A DNA stretch of 64,000 bases. Source: Plastoroseomonas arctica (GTDB lineage Bacteria; Pseudomonadota; Alphaproteobacteria; Acetobacterales; Acetobacteraceae). The notes beneath the pieces were generated by a model that was not told the origin of the DNA, did no database searches, and saw only the letters and a list, made by a program, of their open reading frames with translations. Where the stretch lies: the NCBI RefSeq assembly GCF_018128965.1, contig NZ_JAAEDH010000007.1:62001-126000 (forward strand), read 5' to 3'. The position numbers and the translations under genes were made by a program. Positions within the stretch are counted from its first letter, which is position 1. Every line of letters starts with the position of its first letter. Of this stretch, positions 44,605 to 54,216 are shown in pieces.

Positions 44605-46178
44605 CAGGACTTGCCCATGTTCCAGAACACGGTGGCCGGTGCGCGGAACACGCCGGTGACGTTGCGCCGCCACGCACTCGGTTGCCAGTAATAGCCCAGC
44701 GGCAAATAGTGCATGAACTCCATCGCCCGCCGGTTCAGCGCCTGCGCGATGTTCAGCCGCTCCGACTCCTCGGCACTCTCCACCCAAGCGCCGCGCAGCC
44801 GTTCGATCTCGGGATCGTCCGGCCAGCCGAACCAGGCATTGGCGCCATTCGCGCGCAGGAACAGGTGATAGACCGGCAGGGTCAGCGACTGCCCCGACGA
44901 CGTCGTGTGGATAATGCTCCACCCGCCCCGCTCCACCGGCTCGCGCGAGGCGCGGCGCTGCACCAGCGATCCCCAATCCGTCGCGATCAGGTCGAGATTC
45001 ATGCCCATCCGCTGAAGGATATCCGCGGTCACCAGCGACAGCGCGTTGATCTGCGGATAATCCGACGGTGCGATCAGCACCACTTTCTCGCCATTGTAGC
45101 CCGAGGCGCGCAGCGCTTCCTTCGCGCGTTCGATGTTGTGGGTCTTCAGGATCTCGCTGCCCACCTCATTGGCCATCGGCGTGCCGCAGGTGAACACGCC
45201 CTCGCATACGCCCCAGCCATTGGGCTCGTTGCCGGCGACGGCGCGGAGATAGTCGCGCTGGTCGACGGCCATCGCCACCGCGCGGCGCACCGCGACATTG
45301 TTGAACGGCGGGTGCAGCGTGTTGAACCGCGCGATGCCATAGGTGCCTTCGAGCAGGCGCTGCTCCACCACCACCTCGCGGTTGCGCCGGATCAACGGCA
45401 GCAGATCGTGCAGCGGGTATTCCCAGTAGTCCTGCTCGCCCTGGGTCATGGCGTTCGCACTCGTCGCGGGGTCCGAGATGACGGTCCATTCGACGCGGTC
45501 GATGCGCGGAACGCGGCCGCCCGCCAGGCCGTCCACCGCCTCCGTGCGCGGCACATAGCGCTCATTCTTCGACCACACCGCGCGCTGGCCGGGGTTCCAC
45601 TCGCCGGGGACGAACTTGAACGGGCCGGATCCCACCGTGTCCCGGATCTGGGTGAAGGCGTCGGTCGCCGCGATGCGCTCGGGCATGATGAAGCAGGGAA
45701 ACTGCGTCTGGCCCAGCGCTTCGAGCAGCAGCGGCACCGGGCGGTGCAAGCGGAAGCGGAAGCGGCGGTCATCCATCGCCTCCACATCCGCGACACTTGG
45801 CCACAGCACCTGCATGAAGGGGTCGCGCCGCGCCCAGCGTTTGATGGACGCCACCACATCCTTCGACGTGACCCGCTCCCCATCATGGAAAGCCAGGCCC
45901 TCGCGCAGCGTGAAGGTCAGGCTGAGCCGGTCATCGCCGAGCACCCAGCCCTCGGCCATCTGCGGCCGGATCACGCCCGCCGCATCCTGCGCGCAGATCT
46001 GGTCGTAGATCATGAAGGCGTGGTTGCGCGTCACCACCGCCGTGGTCCAGACCGGGTCCACGGAGGTGAGGTTCGCCTGCGGGATCACCCGGATGGTGCG
46101 CGCCACCGCCCCCTGGGAGAAGGCAGGCAATGGCAGGGCGGCCGCGGCGGCGCTTGCGAGAATGGTCCTGCGCTGCAT
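44604..46178 (-). CDS. ABC transporter substrate-binding protein (SBP_bac_5), array member 3
   Basis: Protein of 524 aa. A signal peptide (RRTILASAAAAALPLPAFSQ) is followed by VIPQANLTSVDPVWTTAVV, FTLREGLAFHDGERV and IARFNTLHPPFNNVAVRRAV. The C-terminus is WRRNVTGVFRAPATVFWNMGK. Two adjacent ATGs exist (46181, 46178); GGAGG is 5 nt from the second, which also makes TGATG with member 4. It is intact. Confidence 0.93.
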   Translation of the reverse strand: MQRRTILASAAAAALPLPAFSQGAVARTIRVIPQANLTSVDPVWTTAVVTRNHAFMIYDQICAQDAAGVIRPQMAEGWVLGDDRLSLTFTLREGLAFHDGERVTSKDVVASIKRWARRDPFMQVLWPSVADVEAMDDRRFRFRLHRPVPLLLEALGQTQFPCFIMPERIAATDAFTQIRDTVGSGPFKFVPGEWNPGQRAVWSKNERYVPRTEAVDGLAGGRVPRIDRVEWTVISDPATSANAMTQGEQDYWEYPLHDLLPLIRRNREVVVEQRLLEGTYGIARFNTLHPPFNNVAVRRAVAMAVDQRDYLRAVAGNEPNGWGVCEGVFTCGTPMANEVGSEILKTHNIERAKEALRASGYNGEKVVLIAPSDYPQINALSLVTADILQRMGMNLDLIATDWGSLVQRRASREPVERGGWSIIHTTSSGQSLTLPVYHLFLRANGANAWFGWPDDPEIERLRGAWVESAEESERLNIAQALNRRAMEFMHYLPLGYYWQPSAWRRNVTGVFRAPATVFWNMGKS

Positions 46179-47758
46179 CATGCCCTCCGCAAATTCCAGA
46201 ACAAGGCCATGCCCTTCACCCGCCCCGTCAGATTGCGCCGTAGCGCCGTCAACGACTTGTATGCACCCACCGGGATGTAGGGCAGCTCATCCATCGCGAT
46301 GGTCTGCATCTGCCGCGCGATGCCCTTCTGCGCATCGAGATCGGGGGCCACGAACCACGCGTCGCGCAGCTCCTCCAGCCGGGGAATGTTCGGCCAGCCG
46401 ACCCAGGCGCCGGCGCCATTGCCGCGCAGCGGGAAATGGGCGGAGGGGTCGAGAAAGTCGAAGCTGGAGAAGCTGGTGAACAGCATCGACCAGCCGCCAT
46501 TCTCCACCGGCTCGCGCGAGGCGCGGCGCGTCACCACCGTGCCCCAGTCGGCGAAGACATTGTCGGAATTGAAGCCCAGCCGGCGCACCAGATCCGCACC
46601 CACCTGGCTCATCGCCGAAGGGGCGAGAATATCCGTCGGCGCGATCAGGCGCATGAGCTGGTTCGTGTAGCCCGCCTCGCGCATCAGGGCACGCGCCCGC
46701 TCCACGTTGCGCTCACCCAGCAGAGGGGCCATGCCCGCGTCATTCGCGAGCGGCGTGCCCGGCGTGAACATGCCCACCTTGTCGTCGTAGATGGAGGGGT
46801 CGGGGCCCACCACCGCGCTCATGAAATCCGTCTGGCTCACCGCCGGCAGCAGCGCCTGGCGCAGGCGCTTGTCGTTGAAGGGCGGATGCAGATGGTTGAA
46901 CCGCAGCACGCCGGTGAGCGGCAGAGGGTCGATCTCCTCGATCACCACGCCGCGGTTGCGTCGCAGCAGCGTCTGGTATTCCGGATTGGGCTGCTCGTAC
47001 CAGTCCACTTCGCCGGTCTGCAGCGCCGCCGCTGCGGTCGCTGCATCGGTGATGATCTGCCACTCCACCCGATCGAAATACGGCACCTTCGGCCCGGCCG
47101 TCAGGCTCGCCTCGCCGCCCTGCACCGGCACATACGCCGCGTTCTTCTCATAGACGACCACGGAACCCGAATTGAACTCGTCCGCCTTGAACTTGAACGG
47201 GCCGGACCCGACGGCTTCGCGGATCTGCGTGAAGGCATCCGTGCGCGCGATCCGCTCGGGCATGATGAAGGGCGGCGAATTGCTCACCTGGGCGAGCGCG
47301 TTGATCAGCAGCGGAAAGGCCTGCTTCAGGCGGAACACGATGCGCCGGTCATCGGCGGCCTCCACCGCATCGACGAAGCTCTCCAGCTTCTGCCCGATCG
47401 GGCTGCGCTTCATCCACCGCGTGATCGAGGCCACGCAATCAGCGGCGCGCACCGGCTCGCCATCATGGAACCTCAGCCCCGTGCGCAGCGTGATCACCAC
47501 GCGCCTGCCATCCTCCTCCACCACATGGCCCTCGGCCATCTGCGGCGTGGCACGGAAATCCGACGTCATGCCGTAGAGGGTGTCGAACACCATGTAGCCG
47601 TGGTTGCGGGTGATGTTCGCGGTGGTCCAGATAGGGTCGAGCGAGGTGAGGTTCGCCTGCGGGACCATCTTCAGGACGCGGTTCGCAGCGGGCTGGGCAA
47701 TCGCGAACCGCGGCAACGCCGCTGCACCCGCCGCAAAAAACACATCACGACGCTTCAT
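46178..47758 (-). CDS. ABC transporter substrate-binding protein (SBP_bac_5), array member 4
   Basis: Protein of 526 aa. A signal peptide (DVFFAAGAAALPRFAIAQ) is followed by MVPQANLTSLDPIWTTANI, LRTGLRFHDGEPVRAADCV and LRFNHLHPPFNDKRLRQALL. The C-terminus is LRRNLTGRVKGMALFWNLRR. Repeat copy E sits between it and member 5, 25 nt before its ATG. It is coupled to member 3 by TGATG. Confidence 0.93.
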   Translation of the reverse strand: MKRRDVFFAAGAAALPRFAIAQPAANRVLKMVPQANLTSLDPIWTTANITRNHGYMVFDTLYGMTSDFRATPQMAEGHVVEEDGRRVVITLRTGLRFHDGEPVRAADCVASITRWMKRSPIGQKLESFVDAVEAADDRRIVFRLKQAFPLLINALAQVSNSPPFIMPERIARTDAFTQIREAVGSGPFKFKADEFNSGSVVVYEKNAAYVPVQGGEASLTAGPKVPYFDRVEWQIITDAATAAAALQTGEVDWYEQPNPEYQTLLRRNRGVVIEEIDPLPLTGVLRFNHLHPPFNDKRLRQALLPAVSQTDFMSAVVGPDPSIYDDKVGMFTPGTPLANDAGMAPLLGERNVERARALMREAGYTNQLMRLIAPTDILAPSAMSQVGADLVRRLGFNSDNVFADWGTVVTRRASREPVENGGWSMLFTSFSSFDFLDPSAHFPLRGNGAGAWVGWPNIPRLEELRDAWFVAPDLDAQKGIARQMQTIAMDELPYIPVGAYKSLTALRRNLTGRVKGMALFWNLRRA

Positions 47759-47782
47759 GCGAAACCCTTTCCCGACGAAGAG

Positions 47783-47823
47783 CCGGGGAAAGGAATTTCC
47801 CCGGACCCCATTCCTTTATTTTT
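47783..47823 (+). repeat. GGGGAAA-hairpin intergenic repeat, copy E
   Basis: A perfect 9-bp stem CCGGGGAAA-GGAA-TTTCCCCGG (47783-47804), then ACCCC, ATTCC and TTTATTTTTG. The hairpin side faces the start of array member 4 on the minus strand. The terminal CGATTGG seen in other copies is not clear here. Confidence 0.8.
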
Positions 47824-47849
47824 GGCGACGAAGCATCAGCACAAAGCGA

Positions 47850-49424
47850 TCACGCCTTTTCCACGTTCCAGAACAAGGGCAGGCCCTTCAGCACGCCGGT
47901 GATGCCGCGACGATAGGCGGTCGCCTGGAAATACTGGCCGAGCGGCAGGTAAGGCACCTCCTGGAAGGCAACCTCCTGCATCTGCCGTGCCACGGCCTGC
48001 TGCGCCTCCAGATCCGGCGCATCGAACCAGGCGCCCCGCAACTCCTCGATGCGCGGGATGGTCGGCCAGCCGAACCAGGCCTGCTGACCATGGCCGCGCA
48101 GGCTCTGGTGCACGCCAGGGTTGAACATGTCCACGCCCGACCAGAAGGTGCAGAACATGTTCCACCCACCCCGCTCCGCGACCTCGCGCGAGGCGCGGCG
48201 CTGCACCACCGTGCCCCAGTCGGTGGAGACGTATTCCACATTCATCCCGGCCCGCCGCAGCATGTCGTTCGTCACCTGCGCGAGCGCGTTCAGGGAGGGG
48301 AAATCGGACGCCGCGATCAGCACCACGCGCTCACCATTGTAGCCCGCCGCGGCGAGATCGCGCTTCACCTTGTCCATGTCCGGGGTCGAGGTGATCGCAT
48401 CGAGCCCCGCATCGGAGGCCATCGGCGTGCCGGGCGGGAAGAACCCGACCCCGTCGCGCCAAAGGCTGCGATCCGTGCCGATCACCGCGGTCATGAAGTC
48501 GGACTGGTTCACGGCGCCCAGCAGCGCGCGACGCACCGCAGGCTTGTCGAAGGGCGGGTGCAGATGATTGAACCGCGCCACACCCAGCAGGCCCGTCGGG
48601 TCGGGGATTTCGAGGACCACGTTGCGGTTGCGCCGCAGAACCGGCTGGAGGTCGCCGGTCGGCTGCTCCCACCAGTCCATCTCGCCGCTCTGCAGCGCGG
48701 CCGAGGCGGTCGCCGCATCCGGCGTCACATGCCATTCGACGCGGTCGAGGAACACGCGCTTGGGGCCCGCCGTCCAGCTCGGCGTGCCATCCGCCCGCGG
48801 CACGTAGCCGGCGAATTTCTCGTAGACCACGCGGGCGCCGGGCACCCGCTCATTGGCGAGGATCCGGAACGGGCCCGAGCCGATCATGTCGGTGATGGCG
48901 GTCGTGGGCGGGGTGTTTGCGATCCGCTCCGGCATCACGAAGCACACCGGCGTCGAGGGCTTTCCGAGCGCCTCGAACAGCATCGGGAAGGGGCGGCGGA
49001 AGCGGAAGACGATGGTCTGGTCGTCCGGCGCGGAAAGTTCCTCCAGCACCGAGTTCATCACCTGGCCGAGCGCGTCGCGCGCCGCCCAGCGCTTGACCGA
49101 GGCGACCGCATCCTTGGCCAGCACGGGCGTGTTGTCATGAAAGCGCAGACCGGTGCGCAGCTTCATGGTGACCCGCTTGCCACCATCCTCGACGGTGTGG
49201 CCCTCCACCATCTGCGGCTGCGCCTTGTACTCCTCGTCGAAGCCGTAGAGCGTGTCGTAGATCATGTAGGCGTGGTGGCGCGTCACATAGGCGGTGGTGA
49301 TCACGGGATCGACCACGGCGAGATCCGCCTGCGGGATGAATTTCAGCAGCTTCGGCGCCTGCGCCAGCGCCGGCCGCGCCAGGGCCAGGGCCCCCGCGCC
49401 GATCAATACGTCACGACGTTGCAT
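47850..49424 (-). CDS. ABC transporter substrate-binding protein (SBP_bac_5), array member 5
   Basis: Protein of 524 aa, the first gene of the array. A signal peptide (RRDVLIGAGALALARPALAQ) is followed by FIPQADLAVVDPVITTAYV, KLRTGLRFHDNTPVLAKDAV and VARFNHLHPPFDKPAVRRAL. The C-terminus is YRRGITGVLKGLPLFWNVEK. The ATG at 49424 gives a clean signal peptide; in-frame upstream sequence does not. The promoter for the array should lie in the 112 bp shared with the divergent GtrA gene. Confidence 0.92.
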   Translation of the reverse strand: MQRRDVLIGAGALALARPALAQAPKLLKFIPQADLAVVDPVITTAYVTRHHAYMIYDTLYGFDEEYKAQPQMVEGHTVEDGGKRVTMKLRTGLRFHDNTPVLAKDAVASVKRWAARDALGQVMNSVLEELSAPDDQTIVFRFRRPFPMLFEALGKPSTPVCFVMPERIANTPPTTAITDMIGSGPFRILANERVPGARVVYEKFAGYVPRADGTPSWTAGPKRVFLDRVEWHVTPDAATASAALQSGEMDWWEQPTGDLQPVLRRNRNVVLEIPDPTGLLGVARFNHLHPPFDKPAVRRALLGAVNQSDFMTAVIGTDRSLWRDGVGFFPPGTPMASDAGLDAITSTPDMDKVKRDLAAAGYNGERVVLIAASDFPSLNALAQVTNDMLRRAGMNVEYVSTDWGTVVQRRASREVAERGGWNMFCTFWSGVDMFNPGVHQSLRGHGQQAWFGWPTIPRIEELRGAWFDAPDLEAQQAVARQMQEVAFQEVPYLPLGQYFQATAYRRGITGVLKGLPLFWNVEKA

Positions 49425-49536
49425 GATCCCACATCTCCCGGTTCTCGAAGCCGGGGCAGCATCGCCATAGAGGCGGGCCCACGCAAGCATCCTGCGCAAG
49501 CGCGCGCCGCGCGTGCCAAGCCGCGGCAGGTGCGCT

Positions 49537-49965
49537 ATGGGGCCGCGCATGTTTCCTTCGCTGCAACGGCTGATCATGGAGTTCCTCCGCTTCGGCGTGG
49601 TGGGGCTCGCGGGATTCGTGGTCGATACGGCGGTGCTCTATGCCGGTCTTGCCGCCGGGCTCGGACCCTACCTAGCGCGCATCCCGAGCTACCTTTGCGC
49701 CGCCACAGCCACCTTCGCGCTCAACCGCGCCTGGACCTTCCGCGACCGCCGGGGCGCCGTCGCTGTGCATCGTCAATGGGCGGCCTTCGTGGTGGTGAAC
49801 CTCGTGGGCTTCGCGCTCAACTACGGCACCTATGCGGCGCTGGTCGCGACGGTGCCGCTGGTCGCGGCCCACCCGGTCATCGGCGTCTTCGCCGGCGCGC
49901 TCACGGGCATGGGCAGCAATTTCTTCCTCTCGCGCCGCCTGGTGTTCCGCCCGACCGCGCCATGA
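49537..49965 (+). CDS. GtrA-family membrane protein
   Basis: Protein of 142 aa, or 138 aa from the ATG at 49549. Four membrane helices are visible (FGVVGLAGFVVDTAVLYAGLA; YLCAATATFALNRAWTF; FVVVNLVGFALNYGTYAALV; VFAGALTGMGSNFFLSRRLVF), the GtrA/DPMS pattern. GtrA proteins are thought to help flip a lipid-linked sugar across the inner membrane. It is followed 34 bp later by a GT2 enzyme that would make such a sugar-lipid. Confidence 0.88.
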   Translation: MGPRMFPSLQRLIMEFLRFGVVGLAGFVVDTAVLYAGLAAGLGPYLARIPSYLCAATATFALNRAWTFRDRRGAVAVHRQWAAFVVVNLVGFALNYGTYAALVATVPLVAAHPVIGVFAGALTGMGSNFFLSRRLVFRPTAP

Positions 49966-49999
49966 AGCCGCCACACGCCTCGATCATTCCTGGAACCGC

Positions 50000-50923
50000 A
50001 TGACAGAGCCACGAATCGCCGTGCTGATCCCCTGCTACAACGAGGCGGTGGCCATCCCCCGCGTCGTTGCGGCCTTCCGCGCCGCGCTGCCCGCGGCCGC
50101 CATCCATGTCTATGACAACAACTCCACCGACGGCACGCGCGCCGCCGCTGAGGCCGCCGGTGCCCTGGTCCGCACCGAGACGCAACAGGGCAAGGGCAAC
50201 GTCGTCCGCCGCATGTTCGCCGACATCGAGGCCGACATCTATCTCCTCGTCGATGGCGACGACACCTATGATGCCGCCGCAGCACCAGCCATGGTCGCGA
50301 TGCTGCAGGATGACCGGCTGGACATGGTCACCGCCATCCGGGTGACCGAGATCGTCGCTGCCTACCGGCCCGGCCACCGCTTCGGCAACCTAATGCTCAC
50401 CGGGATGGTGCGGCTCATCTTCGGCGACCGCATCACCGACATGCTTTCGGGCTACCGCGCCTTCTCCCGCCGATTCGTTAAATCCTTCCCCGCCCTCGCC
50501 CACGGCTTCGAGACCGAGACGGAATTCACCGTCCACGCGCTGGAGCTCCGCCTGCCGGTGGGCGAGATCGCCACGCCCTACAAGGACCGGCCGCCGGGGT
50601 CTGTCTCCAAGCTCAACACCATCCGCGACGGCATCCGTATCCTGCGCACCATCCTGGCCTTGATCCAGCGCGAGCGGCCACTCGCCTTCTTCGGCCTCAC
50701 CGGCCTCGCCCTGATGCTCGTCGCCGTAGGGCTGTTCATCCCGGTGCTGGCCGAATTCCTGCGCACCGGGCTGGTTCCGCGCCTGCCGACCGCCATCCTC
50801 TCGGCCGTGCTGGTGCTGGCGGGGCTGCTCTCGCTCGCAGCCGGCCTGGTGCTCGACACCGTCACCCGCGGGCGGCTGGAGGCCAAGCGCATCGCCTACC
50901 TGGCCATTCGCGGGCCGGGCTGA
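50000..50923 (+). CDS. GT2 glycosyltransferase (polyprenyl-phosphate sugar transferase-like)
   Basis: Protein of 307 aa. The GT-A domain starts IAVLIPCYNEAVAIPRVV and has the DxD-type motif LLVDGDDTYD, then GFETETEFTVHAL and PYKDRPPGSVSKLNT. Two C-terminal membrane helices (LALMLVAVGLFIPVLAEF; AILSAVLVLAGLLSLAAGLV) anchor it. It probably transfers a sugar to undecaprenyl phosphate, with GtrA as the partner. In-frame sequence before 50000 lies inside gtrA and is rejected. Confidence 0.9.
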   Translation: MTEPRIAVLIPCYNEAVAIPRVVAAFRAALPAAAIHVYDNNSTDGTRAAAEAAGALVRTETQQGKGNVVRRMFADIEADIYLLVDGDDTYDAAAAPAMVAMLQDDRLDMVTAIRVTEIVAAYRPGHRFGNLMLTGMVRLIFGDRITDMLSGYRAFSRRFVKSFPALAHGFETETEFTVHALELRLPVGEIATPYKDRPPGSVSKLNTIRDGIRILRTILALIQRERPLAFFGLTGLALMLVAVGLFIPVLAEFLRTGLVPRLPTAILSAVLVLAGLLSLAAGLVLDTVTRGRLEAKRIAYLAIRGPG

Positions 50924-50986
50924 GGCACCCAGCTTTCCCCCTCGCGCCGCTGCCGGGATTGTCATAGTTTCGCCCGCAGACAGCGC

Positions 50987-51041
50987 GGCACCGTCGTGCC
51001 AAACGGCGCGACCTAAGGACTTTGCTAACGTAACCCGGGTT
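50987..51041. promoter_or_regulatory. dyads upstream of the type I secretion genes
   Basis: GGCAC-CGTC-GTGCC (50987-51000) and the palindrome AACCCGGGTT (51032-51041) lie in the 161-bp region before the ABC exporter gene. They may be operators or leader structure. No convincing -35/-10 pair was found. Confidence 0.3.
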
Positions 51042-51084
51042 CCTATCGCCCCAGGGCCTGCCCGGCCCCTGTCATCGAGGCCCA

Positions 51085-52830
51085 ATGTCCCAGTCGCTCC
51101 GCAGCGCCCCGCCCACCAAGACACCGCTCCAGCGCGCGCTCGCCGCCTGCCGCTCGGAATTCCTCTCGGTCGGCGTCTTCAGCGGCATCGTCAACGCGCT
51201 GCAGCTGACCGTCTCGGTCTATATGATGCAGGTGTTCGACCGGGTGCTGGGCAGCCGCAGCCTGGACACGCTGCTCTACCTCACGCTCATCACCATCGCC
51301 GCCATCGGGCTGCTGGCCGTACTTGAGGCGGTGCGCAGCCTAGTCATGCAGCGGCTTGGGCAATGGGTGGAACGCCGCGTTGCGCCGGAGGGCTTCGCCC
51401 GCGCTCTGGAAGCCCAGCTGCGCGGCCGCCCCTACCGGATGGAGGCGCTGCGCGACCTCGCGGTGCTGCGCGGCTATCTCGGCTCGCCGGGCATGCTCGC
51501 GCTGTACGACGTGCCCTGGGTGCCGGTGTTCCTCGCCGTCATCTTCCTGCTCCACCCGATCATGGGCTGCATCGCGCTTGCGGGCGCGGTCATCCTGTTC
51601 GGCCTGACGCTGCTTTCCGAGCTCGTCACCTCCTCGCTGCTCAAGACCGCCGGCTCGGCGTCCATGGTCAGCCAGCGCCGCGCCGAGGCGATGATGCGCA
51701 ACGCCGAGGTGATCGACTCGATGGGCATGCAGCCCGCCATCATGGCGCGCTGGCACGAAAGCCAGGCGGAGCTGACCCCCGCCCAGGCGAAGGCCGCCGA
51801 CCGCGCCGCGGTGCTGCTCGCGCTCACCAAGTTCTTCCGCCTGACCGTGCAGATCGCGATCCTCGGCGTTGGCGCCTACCTGACCTTGCAGCAGGAGCTG
51901 ACCGCCGGCGCCTCGATCGCGGCCTCCATCATCATGGGCCGCGCGCTCGCCCCGGTGGAGCAGCTGATCGGCGGGTGGAAGCAGCTGGTCCAGGCGCGGC
52001 AGAGCTGGATGCGCCTCGATGGCTTCCTGCAGCAGCCGCGCATCCGCCCGCAGGGCATGAAGCTGCCCGCCCCCGTCGGCCATGTCGCGGTCGAGCGCGT
52101 GTCCTACGCCTTCCCCGGCCAGCAGGCGGCCATGATCAAGGGGGTGAACTTCACCCTCGACGCCGGCGAGAGCCTGGCGGTCATCGGGCCCTCGGCGGCG
52201 GGCAAGACCACGCTGATCCGCATGCTAATCGGCACGCTTCAGCCTTCTGTCGGCAATGTCCGTCTCGACGGTGCCGACGTGTTCACCTGGATGCGCGAGG
52301 ATTTCGGCCGCCATGTCGGCTACCTGCCCCAGGATGTGGAATTGTTCGACGGCAGCGTGAAGATGAACATCGCCCGCATGACCGAGGGCGACCCCGAGGC
52401 CGTGTTCGAGGCCGCCCGCATCGCCGGCTGCCATGAGATGATCCTGCGCCTGCCCAATGGCTACGACACCGAAATCGGCGATGGTGGCCAGCACCTGTCG
52501 GGCGGCCAGCGCCAGCTGATAGGCCTCGCGCGCGCCGCCTATGGCCGCCCCCGCCTGGTCGTGCTGGACGAGCCCAACTCGAACCTCGACGGCGATGCCG
52601 AGGCCGCCCTGGTCCGCGGCCTGGGTGCGCTGAAGGAGAGCGGGTGTACCGTGGTGCTGGTCTCGCACCGGCCCTCGCTCGTTCAGGGCGTGGACAAGGT
52701 GCTGCTCCTCAAGGATGGCGCAGTCGAGATGTTCGGACCCCGCGCGGAGGTGCTGAAGAAGCTGATGCAGCCCCGCGCCGCCGAGGTCGCCGGTCCCACA
52801 CCCACGCCGCCGCAAAGGGTCGCACAGTGA
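51085..52830 (+). CDS. type I secretion ABC exporter (PrtD/HlyB-like)
   Basis: Protein of 581 aa. An N-terminal ABC transmembrane domain with about six helices is followed by an ATPase domain with Walker A GPSAAGKTT at ~368-376, signature LSGGQRQ and Walker B LVVLDEPNSNLD. No C39 peptidase domain is present, matching PrtD/LapB-type exporters of RTX or similar proteins. GAGG precedes the ATG at 51085. An HlyD-type adaptor gene follows 10 bp later. The secreted substrate is not evident nearby. Confidence 0.94.
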   Translation: MSQSLRSAPPTKTPLQRALAACRSEFLSVGVFSGIVNALQLTVSVYMMQVFDRVLGSRSLDTLLYLTLITIAAIGLLAVLEAVRSLVMQRLGQWVERRVAPEGFARALEAQLRGRPYRMEALRDLAVLRGYLGSPGMLALYDVPWVPVFLAVIFLLHPIMGCIALAGAVILFGLTLLSELVTSSLLKTAGSASMVSQRRAEAMMRNAEVIDSMGMQPAIMARWHESQAELTPAQAKAADRAAVLLALTKFFRLTVQIAILGVGAYLTLQQELTAGASIAASIIMGRALAPVEQLIGGWKQLVQARQSWMRLDGFLQQPRIRPQGMKLPAPVGHVAVERVSYAFPGQQAAMIKGVNFTLDAGESLAVIGPSAAGKTTLIRMLIGTLQPSVGNVRLDGADVFTWMREDFGRHVGYLPQDVELFDGSVKMNIARMTEGDPEAVFEAARIAGCHEMILRLPNGYDTEIGDGGQHLSGGQRQLIGLARAAYGRPRLVVLDEPNSNLDGDAEAALVRGLGALKESGCTVVLVSHRPSLVQGVDKVLLLKDGAVEMFGPRAEVLKKLMQPRAAEVAGPTPTPPQRVAQ

Positions 52831-52840
52831 GGGTCGCGGC

Positions 52841-54205
52841 ATGAGCACCACCCTGTCGCCGACCAACGCAAGCGTTCCGGCTCTCGCCGATGCGCGCGCC
52901 GCGATCCCGATCGAACTCGCCGGGCGTCCCCGCACCGGGGGGCTGATCCTGTTCGGCATCCTCGCCATCGCCGTGTTCTTCGGCAGCTTCGTCGCCTGGT
53001 CGCTGATGGCGCCGCTGTCGGAGGCCGCCGTCGCGCCGGGCATCATCAAGGTCGAGGGCCAGCGCCGCACCATCCAGCACCTCGAAGGCGGGATCGTGCG
53101 TGAGATCATGGTACGCGACGGCGACCGGGTGACGCGCGGGCAGCCGCTGATGCGGCTCGACGACGTCCAGTCCGGCGCGACGCTCGAGACGCTGCGCAGC
53201 CAGCTGTGGTCGTTCCGTGCCCAGGATGCGCGGCTGACCGCCGAGCTCTCGCGGGCGGGTCGCATCGACTTCCCCGCCGAACTCGCCGAGAGCACGGACC
53301 CGCGCGCCCGCGATGCCATCGCCGGCCAGACCGCACTGTTCGAGGCGCGTGCCACCGCACTCGCCAGCCAGATCCAGGTGCAGGAAGCGCGCATCGCGCA
53401 GAGCCGCTCCACCATCTCCTCCGCCGAGGGCCAGTACCGCGCCACCATCGCGCAGCTGGACCTGATCCGGCGCGAGGAGGAGATCACCCGCGGCTTGGTC
53501 CAGCAGGGCCTGCAGCGCCTGCCGCAGCTGCTGGCCCTGCAGCGCAGCGCTGCCGCCCTGGTCGGCACCGACACCGATCTGCGCGGCCAGATCGAACGCT
53601 CGCGCGGTGCCATCGTGGAGGCCGAGAGCACCATCCGGCAGATCCAGGACACCCGGATGCAGGATGCGAGCACGGAGCTTCGCGACCTCCGCACCCGCCT
53701 CGCCGAAGCCGAGGAGCGGATGCGCGCGGCGACCGACATCTCCACCCGCCGCGACATCCTGGCCCCCGAGGACGGCACCGTTCTGGGCCTGCGTTTCTTC
53801 ACCATGGGTGCGGTGGTGCGCGCCGGCGACCCGGTCATGGACCTGGTGCCCGCCCAGGACCGGCTGATCGCGGAAGTGAATGTGCAGCCCAACGACATCG
53901 ACGTGGTGCATGTGGGCCTGCAGGCCGAGGTGCGGCTGCCCGCCTTCAAGCAGCGCCTGGTGCCCTTCCTGCACGGCCACGTCACCTTCGTCGCTTCCGA
54001 CGTCACCTTCGACGAGCGCACGCGGGCCACTTACTACCGCGCACAGATCATGATCGACCGCGATCAGCTCGCGCGCCTGCAGGGGGTGACGCTGGTCCCC
54101 GGAATGCCGGTGGAGGCCATGGTGCAGATCGGCCAGCGCAGCTTCGCGCGGTACATGGTCCAGCCGGTGCTGGACAGTTTCCACCGCGCCTTCCGCGAAC
54201 AATAG
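52841..54205 (+). CDS. type I secretion membrane-fusion protein (PrtE/HlyD-like)
   Basis: Protein of 454 aa. A short cytoplasmic N-terminus and one membrane helix (LILFGILAIAVFFGSFVAW) are followed by a biotinyl-lipoyl-like domain (GIIKVEGQRRTIQHLEGGIV), a long coiled coil (about 130-300) and a C-terminal beta domain. It spans the periplasm to link the exporter with a TolC-type channel. GAGGG lies 7 nt before the ATG. It begins 10 bp after the exporter stop and is followed in 11 bp by a small gene. Confidence 0.94.
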   Translation: MSTTLSPTNASVPALADARAAIPIELAGRPRTGGLILFGILAIAVFFGSFVAWSLMAPLSEAAVAPGIIKVEGQRRTIQHLEGGIVREIMVRDGDRVTRGQPLMRLDDVQSGATLETLRSQLWSFRAQDARLTAELSRAGRIDFPAELAESTDPRARDAIAGQTALFEARATALASQIQVQEARIAQSRSTISSAEGQYRATIAQLDLIRREEEITRGLVQQGLQRLPQLLALQRSAAALVGTDTDLRGQIERSRGAIVEAESTIRQIQDTRMQDASTELRDLRTRLAEAEERMRAATDISTRRDILAPEDGTVLGLRFFTMGAVVRAGDPVMDLVPAQDRLIAEVNVQPNDIDVVHVGLQAEVRLPAFKQRLVPFLHGHVTFVASDVTFDERTRATYYRAQIMIDRDQLARLQGVTLVPGMPVEAMVQIGQRSFARYMVQPVLDSFHRAFREQ

Positions 54206-54216
54206 GACACGCCGCC

